From Bolinopsis microptera (lineage: Eukaryota; Ctenophora; Tentaculata; Lobata; Bolinopsidae), in contig NC_087082.1 of assembly GCF_026151205.1 (NCBI RefSeq), positions 12,263,365-12,327,364 of the forward strand: DNA of 64,000 nt, in the 5' to 3' direction. Every line of letters starts with the position of its first letter. Positions within the stretch are counted from its first letter, which is position 1. A model generated the notes under the pieces. It ran no database searches. It had not been told where the DNA came from and was given only the letters and a program-made list of their open reading frames with translations. Positions 58,270-64,000 of the stretch are shown one piece after another. The translations under genes were made by a program, and so were the position numbers.

Positions 58270-61200
58270 ATGGAAAATAGTTCTGTTAGTCCTGCGGACG
58301 TCAAGGTTCAACTTCAACAAAATGGCAGCCAACAACCTCAGAAAACCAAAGCCCAACTCAAAGCAGAACGACGAGAAAAACAAGGTTTGTTCTTTATTAA
58401 TACAGTAATTACAAAAATTTAAAAGTACTGCTGCCGCGTATTTTATAACATTTTAACTGTTTGCGAATCAGGTAAAGTTCATCACACGTTATCGTCCTCC
58501 TGAATCAACTAAGTGAGTCAACATCTTCCACAATGCTTCCTTCCTTCCTTCAGCATAGCAGCGTTTCCTTGATGGTAGAGTGGAAGACATCAATGATCAA
58601 TCCTGTCTCAGAGCACTTCCTCTACAATTGTAGAATGGATAATGTTACTCCGATACTCTGTGTGTCCTAATTCAAACATCCTACTACTCATGAAGTAGGC
58701 TCCAGTAAAAGTGGACTCCGCTCCAATCTGTCTTTTACAGCGCACCAACTTCTTTACCCACTTCCTGTATCTCTTGAAGCGGGTGATATAGATGACTGGG
58801 TTAGTGCATGTGTTGAGAGCAGTGCAGAGCATGAAGGCTATGTTCCAGGAGTAGTACTTCATGAAGGAGGAGGAGAAGAAGAGCTCGGTGTTGGAGGAGA
58901 AGAAGAGGACAGTTATGAGGTAGAGGAAGTAGTTGAGGAGGAGGGGGGTTTTCAGGAGGACGAACAGGAGTGCTACCAGGATTATCGTCATCGTCATCTG
59001 GTGGTTGGTCTTCCTGATCTTTTTCCGGCAGTTCTTTGTCAGTTTTATTGAGCCAAACTTTGTTCTCTGTGACTTCTTTACCCTTTTTATCGACATGACA
59101 CAAGATACCAGTATCGGTATAATCGGGGTTGCTATCGCCAGCATATTTATCAATACCAGTGCCCTTTTCAGGATGCTGTCTATAGCTTCAATACGGCAGT
59201 AGCCTGTATTTTTATCAAATTCTATATTGACTGCTCCCAGCAAAATTGGCAGCGTTATGGTAGATGCTACAAGCACCCATATTGTTGCCAGCCAAATCAG
59301 CACTGATTTAACTTTAATCCTTCTCATTGGGTAGACAAGAGTGTAGGTCCTGCTCATCGACAGGAGAGCCACCAGACACACAGACATCCTCTCCGACACC
59401 ACAAAGAGGATGAAATGAACGGAGCAGAGTGTGGGGTCCCAGGGGTCTCTGTCCCTCAGCAGGATGAGACCACTATACAGCGCTAGGATGGAGATGATGG
59501 TGTCCTGGAGCGAGGTGAGGCTGTAGAGGTAGGTGGTGACGCTGCGCCGGCTCCGTGCACACCGTCTTGCGAAGAAGCAGAGAGATGAGACGTTGTTGGG
59601 AAGGCCGAATGTGAAACAGGCCAGGTACAGGCATCCGATGATGAGATCTGCTATCTTAGGAGGATGGTCTTGTAAGGCTAATGTTTCTGGAATTTTCTTT
59701 ACCATGGCGTGAGATGTCAAATTCTACCTTTTTGTGAATGGATAAGAAAGTAGATACTGGCAATAACAGGCTGCAACCATCGCATGGAGAATTGTTTAAG
59801 TCTTCAAATCCACGGTGATTTCTCAATTATTAGCTTTCAAACAAAATCTGACAAAAAAGGAAGTGTAATTTTATCATATCTTGCGCCTTTGATGTCCTCC
59901 CCTTATGCATTGCTACGTCAAGAGTTATAGCTCTGCCAAATTTTTCACGTGATCAGATCACCTGCACTCTGCAGGCTCCACAAAATGGAAATAACCTTTC
60001 TTGGGAACTGTTTGTCTTGCCGCACGAAACTTTGAGTAGATTTTCCATCATTATTCAAACTTTCCATTTTTTTGTGTCATTGCCATTAATAATAACATGT
60101 ACATTTGTCTAAAACTCACCCTTCTCTAAAGAAATTTTGAAGAACTTCTTAAAATTTTAAATGATATACCGTATTATCAAAATTACATTTTAACGCTATG
60201 ATATTGTGTTATCATGCTTTTTCCACAACAGAGGCACAGCGAGCAGCAAAAGCAAAACTGAAGGAAGCACAGGCTCCAGGAGGCGTTCAGAAACAGCAAC
60301 CCAAGCAGCAACAGAAGAAGGAACAGAATAAACCACCACAGAAACCAAGTACGAAATTGTAAAATAGCTGGTTCGTTACGGCTTGTCCACGTTTGTTGAC
60401 GATATAATGATTTGGCCTGACAAGTTATTTAGGATAAAAATTGGGATTAACATGATTGCTGTCGCTAAATCATTTTGGCTGCTGGATGTTTTTGTGCACA
60501 GAGAAAATGAAAACACAATGTTTCACGATTCACTGAAATTATAAGTAAAATTACCTTCACCTTCAAGTTTCAGAGAAAAAAGACGTCCAGAAACAGTCTG
60601 ACAATAAACAACTGAAAAAGGTTTGCTACTGACTACTGAGTGCTCTCTGTTTTTATGTTTAATTTCAGCTCAATCGAACCGATTTAGTCATTAAAACTTG
60701 CGATTGACCTTTCTTTATTGTAGTTGGACGATACGTTAAAAGCCCCAAGCTCTAAAGATGGAATATTTTCTCATTTAAAACAATACGATAGGAATTCACC
60801 TCCTACATCGACCTTAAGGTAAATAATCTTCAATCTTGCAATTTCATTGTAAAGCTTAGCTATCCGAAGGTTAAATATATATGTACAATGTACATGAGAT
60901 TGGAGCACAAAGCTTAATCCTGGTACGTCATAACTCAGTACGTGTTTTTGAGAGTGTTAAGGATTATATGCAAAAGTGGATGGATCTTATTACTCTATCC
61001 TAAACTGTAATTGTTCTATCTCAACCGTATCGTGAAAAGGATGTATGATTTCATGATAAAAACATCTGTGAACTGTTGCAATAGGGCTCAATTTGCACTG
61101 ATACGGCGAAAAACGTTTATGTAACGCGCGTCGTCGTTGGAAACAGTTTCATCGCGCAAGCACGTACAAATTTATCGTCGTGACGTAGAAATTACCTCAG

Positions 61201-61897
61201 TTACTCATCCTCGCCTGTCCATCCAGCCTTCGTCAAACTTGGTATCCAGATGGCACGGGTAAGATTTTTTGTTCATTCGAATACATGTTTGGATGTCAAC
61301 TACTAAGTTACTTGAAAAATTCGTTTGACTAGGATTAATACAGGATGTAATAAGAGTATGTTTCAGGAAACGATAGTGGGCAGTAATGGCCGATGTGCTG
61401 CATTGATATGCGCAGTTAAGATATTTATCCAGCAATACAGGTGTCCTAAATCTAAGGAAGTTCGACAACATCTCAACATAGCACTGAAACCGTGTTTTAA
61501 GTAAGTTTTTTCAATGAAATCAGTATGAAATTACAATTAAATTTACAAAAACGAAGCCACTGACGAGATTCGAACTCGCGACCCCTGCTTTACGAGAGCA
61601 GTGCTCTAACCACTGAGCTACAGTGGCTCTGGGTCGAATTGAAAGATGAAAATTATATTTCCGCAATAAATCCATTGTTATTCTTTGCGCACGGCTCTGA
61701 TGTGATTCGGCACAATATGGTGAAATTCTCACACCCTTTTCTGTTGCAGTTATCTGAGCGTATGTCGGTTGTTCTCAGTGTCAATGGAAAACTTCGTAAA
61801 GTTCATCAAACACACAATCTCCAAAGTCAGCCCGGAAATTTCTCTCGAAAAAGCTAGGGAAGAACTTCTCAGTGAATGCGACCGGTACTTCGAAGAG
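58270..61897 (+). CDS. EIF2B4: Translation initiation factor eIF2B subunit delta, N-terminal half (seven exons; 3' part not in the window)
   Basis: Regulatory subunit of the eIF2 guanine-nucleotide exchange factor. Exons: 58270-58384, 60232-60348, 60574-60620, 60724-60818, 61201-61258, 61367-61500, 61750-61897; phases agree and give 238 codons. After a K/Q-rich N-terminus (KAQLKAERREKQEAQRA) come GIFSHLKQYDRNS, VHPAFVKLGIQMA, GSNGRCAALICAV and FSVSMENFVKFIKHTI, matching the helical N-terminal domain of eIF2B delta in order. The last exon ends in phase 0 at a good donor (GAG|GTAAGC). The Rossmann-like C-terminal half (about 280 residues) is not found on the plus strand to 64000. Intron 1 holds a GPCR gene, intron 6 a tRNA gene, both on the other strand, and the next intron would have to span the ankyrin gene. 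Confidence 0.9.
58608..59705 (-). CDS. Intronless rhodopsin-like GPCR nested in EIF2B4 intron 1
   Basis: 365 residues from the ATG at 59705; the frame is open a few codons further but only from TTG. Class A features: TM1 FGLPNNVSSL, TM2 SLTSLQDTIIS with the aspartate, cysteine before TM3 (PTLCSVHF), SMSRTYTLVYP in place of DRY, TM6 LLKTPLLLNYF with the proline, and a canonical TNPVIYITR in TM7. The TM2 aspartate and TM7 asparagine of the sodium site are kept, so signalling is plausible despite SRT at the DRY position. The third cytoplasmic loop is long and lysine-rich. It lies wholly within an EIF2B4 intron on the opposite strand. Ligand unknown; fits the peptide-receptor-like orphans of early-branching animals. 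Confidence 0.88.
   Translation of the reverse strand: MVKKIPETLALQDHPPKIADLIIGCLYLACFTFGLPNNVSSLCFFARRCARSRRSVTTYLYSLTSLQDTIISILALYSGLILLRDRDPWDPTLCSVHFILFVVSERMSVCLVALLSMSRTYTLVYPMRRIKVKSVLIWLATIWVLVASTITLPILLGAVNIEFDKNTGYCRIEAIDSILKRALVLINMLAIATPIIPILVSCVMSIKRVKKSQRTKFGSIKLTKNCRKKIRKTNHQMTMTIILVALLFVLLKTPLLLNYFLYLITVLFFSSNTELFFSSSFMKYYSWNIAFMLCTALNTCTNPVIYITRFKRYRKWVKKLVRCKRQIGAESTFTGAYFMSSRMFELGHTEYRSNIIHSTIVEEVL
61555..61627 (-). tRNA. tRNA-Thr, anticodon CGT
   Basis: 73 bases folding as a full cloverleaf: acceptor GCCACTG/CAGTGGC, D arm GCTC/GAGC with AGTGGTTA loop, anticodon arm CTGCT-CTCGTAA-AGCAG, T arm GCGAG-TTCGAAT-CTCGT with one G-U pair, discriminator T. The anticodon CGT reads ACG (Thr). 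A run of five T follows the 3' end, fitting a polymerase III terminator. It has no intron and lies in EIF2B4 intron 6, antisense to it. Confidence 0.95.
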
Positions 61898-61918
61898 GTA
61901 AGCCTTTCATCAAATAAC

Positions 61919-64000
61919 TCATCGCTCGCTGTCCGACAACCAAGAGGACAAATCGTCATCTTCATTTTCTGAATCGGTTTCTTCCAAGGGACACTCTGAA
62001 ATGACGTCATAACATTCCGATGCCGGCCTGGCCATATCTAGTGCTGTGTACCCGTATCTTGTTTTCCTGTGAAAGCAGCAGTTTTAAGGTCCTGAAGGTT
62101 AGATTGTATTCAAAAGTTTACAAAAATATTAGAAAAAACTGTAATTATTTAATAAGTGAAATATTATCTTAGTAAATTAAAAACTGACGTTTTGACATTT
62201 GCTCCATATTCGATAAGAACTCTCGCCAAGCCAGGTTTATTGGACCTAGCAGCTGCCATGAGCATTGTCTCCCCTCTCTGTAGATTCAGATTAGGATCAG
62301 CTCCGTTGTCCAGGAGAAACTTGGCCATTCGTACGTCCTCACTGTGGGGTTATCTTTCTGGGTTTCAACACTAAGCGTGTACTGCACCGATCTCTCTTAC
62401 ATTTATTTTTCAAGTAGAAGATATTTTATTTTTACTTCATTTAATAATACTCAATTACGAATTATGAGTGTTGGAAAACACGGCAAGTCTGTGTTGCCCA
62501 CCACAACATAGAATTAGTATATTATGATTCATTGGCCATGGAAATGAGAACCAACCTATCATTAATACAGAGGGAGAGTAGACAAGTGTAGCCCCGACTA
62601 TCAGGCATGTTGATATCAGCTCCACTATCTATCAGCGTCTGGGCTATGTCTATGTTTCCTCTCTCCACGCAGTAGTGCAGTGCTGTAGGATTAGTGTCTA
62701 TTACAAAATGTAATTATTTATAGTTGTAGAATTAGTTTAAAACTCTCTGGACAATGAACATTCATTATTGATCTAATGTGTTGTAAGCTGACCAGTGCAC
62801 CCAGCATTGTCCAGTCTCTGCCAGTCACAGCCCAGTTCCATCAGTGTTGTGATCACGTGAGAGTGACCGTGATATGCTGCTAACATTAGTGCCGTCTTTC
62901 CACCTGGGATCCACATGTTAATTATCAGAATATCTTATGAAATACAATACCATACTCATTCTGAGTATTTAAAAACCTAAGAGCAAGATAATTGTAGAAT
63001 TAATGGAGTCAGTATGTTAATAAACCACAGAAGCTCAAACTTAGTACTTTAATTCGTGATTTACAGAAACTGAGGTACTAACCAGGATTGAGCTGATCGA
63101 GGTTAGCACCAGCCTCTAACAATATTCTTATAATACTGGGGTAACCTCTAACAGCAGCTATCATCAGCGGTGTGACCCCCGTCTTATCTGGAATACTTAT
63201 TACCTGAAACCACCAGCAATTATTTTGACACGAAGTGACCCAATACCCATAATTACTTAACACTTAACGAATGGAATGGTTCAGTTTTCTTCATTTGCTG
63301 ACTACCTAATGCATCAAAATTCAACTCTCGTAGCTTAGCTATGACGTAGCTACCCTTTTTCTATGTCAAATTGTTACACAAAGTAGTACATAATATTATT
63401 ACGAAGAAAATTCGCCGAAAGACCTGTACATGCCTTGACAAGTGATCAAGTGTAAGTAAAAGGAAAAGAACACACCATTTTATTGACCACAATAACACGA
63501 GTTTCTCACCTCAGGAGACTGCGAACATATCCTTACAACTTCTCCCATATCATGGTTCTCAATAGCTGATATCAACCGCGCGTCATGCTTACCACACTTT
63601 TCTGTCCTGAACGTCACTTCCAACTCTACAGTCGTTGGAGATGTTGGAGCATATTCTACTGCTGATTTTTCATTGTCTGTTACTAATAATTCGGGTTCAT
63701 TTTCGGGTATTGTTTGCTCAGGTGATGTTGGAGGTGATGCATAATGTAAATCTAATTGTTTGTCTGCATCCTCTGTGTCATTTTGTTCATCCCCGTTGCC
63801 ATTCTGTCCACTCTCTATGTCATGTTTCCCATCCTCCGAAGATGATTCTGTCGGTTTAACGGCATCATCATTTATTAGATTCTCCATCTTCTGCTCAGAC
63901 TCGCCCTCTTTCTGATTTTCATAATCATCTACCTTTATTTCTGGTATATCAGGTTTTAAAAGTGAAGTAGTAGAGCTCAAGTGCTCATTGTGATGAGATG
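61919..64000 (-). CDS. Ankyrin-repeat protein, 3' six exons (5' end beyond the window)
   Basis: Exons in transcription order: 64000-63510 (open at the window edge), 63203-63083, 62903-62793, 62697-62556, 62341-62189, 62066-61919; all have GT-AG borders and phases fit, giving about 388 residues to the stop. The N-terminal part is long, acidic and disordered (SSSEDGKHDIESGQNGNGDE). It is followed by about six ankyrin repeats, recognised by TPLMIAAVRGYPSIIRILLE, TALMLAAYHGHSHVI, TALHYCVERGNIDIAQTLI, AKFLLDNGADPNLN, LMAAARSNKPGLARVLIEYG and YGYTALDMA. The C-terminus is acidic (DSENEDDDLSS). No ATG is in frame near 64000 apart from an internal one, so the start probably lies outside. The stop is 21 bases from EIF2B4 exon 7 on the other strand. 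Specific family not recognised. Confidence 0.88.

Overview
The window is nuclear DNA from an animal. It is AT-rich, its genes are split by short GT-AG introns, and it carries rhodopsin-type GPCRs, a VPS33A orthologue, a bifunctional PAPS synthase, an eIF2B delta subunit, fragments of CR1/L2/jockey-like non-LTR retrotransposons and several foldback elements. Compact genes, nested genes and intronless orphan GPCRs suit a non-bilaterian (cnidarian, ctenophore or placozoan-like) genome. That placement is inference; nothing here fixes the species.

Layout. 1.5-11.1 kb: a 12-exon PAPS synthase with two possible first exons and a foldback transposon in its largest intron. 11-19.6 kb: gene-poor, with an eroded LINE 3' end and a dispersed repeat family. 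19.7-20.4 kb: an intronless single-pass membrane protein with a uromodulin-D8C-like cysteine pattern. 20.4-26.6 kb: gene-poor, with a ~0.92 kb inverted-repeat element. 26.6-29.0 kb: a six-exon GPCR with a tandem duplication over one splice donor. 29.3-31.8 kb (minus strand): an 842-codon intronless frame encoding a NERD-type nuclease joined to an SF1 helicase, broken only by two in-frame TAA codons. 31.8-43.4 kb: repeat-rich, with a decayed LINE, a 42-bp palindrome, a 657-bp pure GGA tract and a family of inverted repeats. 43.4-45.5 kb: an intronless CutC gene abutting a 5'-truncated LINE. 45.8-52.2 kb: VPS33A in 11 exons with an intronless GPCR inside its last intron. 52.8-57.3 kb: a class II aldolase/adducin-fold enzyme, a PIP-box protein with five copies of an apparently new motif, and a two-KH-domain RNA-binding protein. 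58.3-64 kb: the 5' half of EIF2B4, with a second intronless GPCR in intron 1, a tRNA-Thr(CGT) in intron 6, and an ankyrin-repeat gene converging from the opposite strand.

The genes do not form one pathway. They include housekeeping functions (sulfate activation, HOPS/CORVET tethering, eIF2B exchange) with lineage-specific receptors placed inside introns. The items most worth following are the NERD-helicase frame with its two TAA codons, the PIP-box repeat protein, the CutC-LINE junction, and the nested/antisense arrangement at EIF2B4. All exon models are from reading splice sites and phase by eye; no alignment or transcript data were available.
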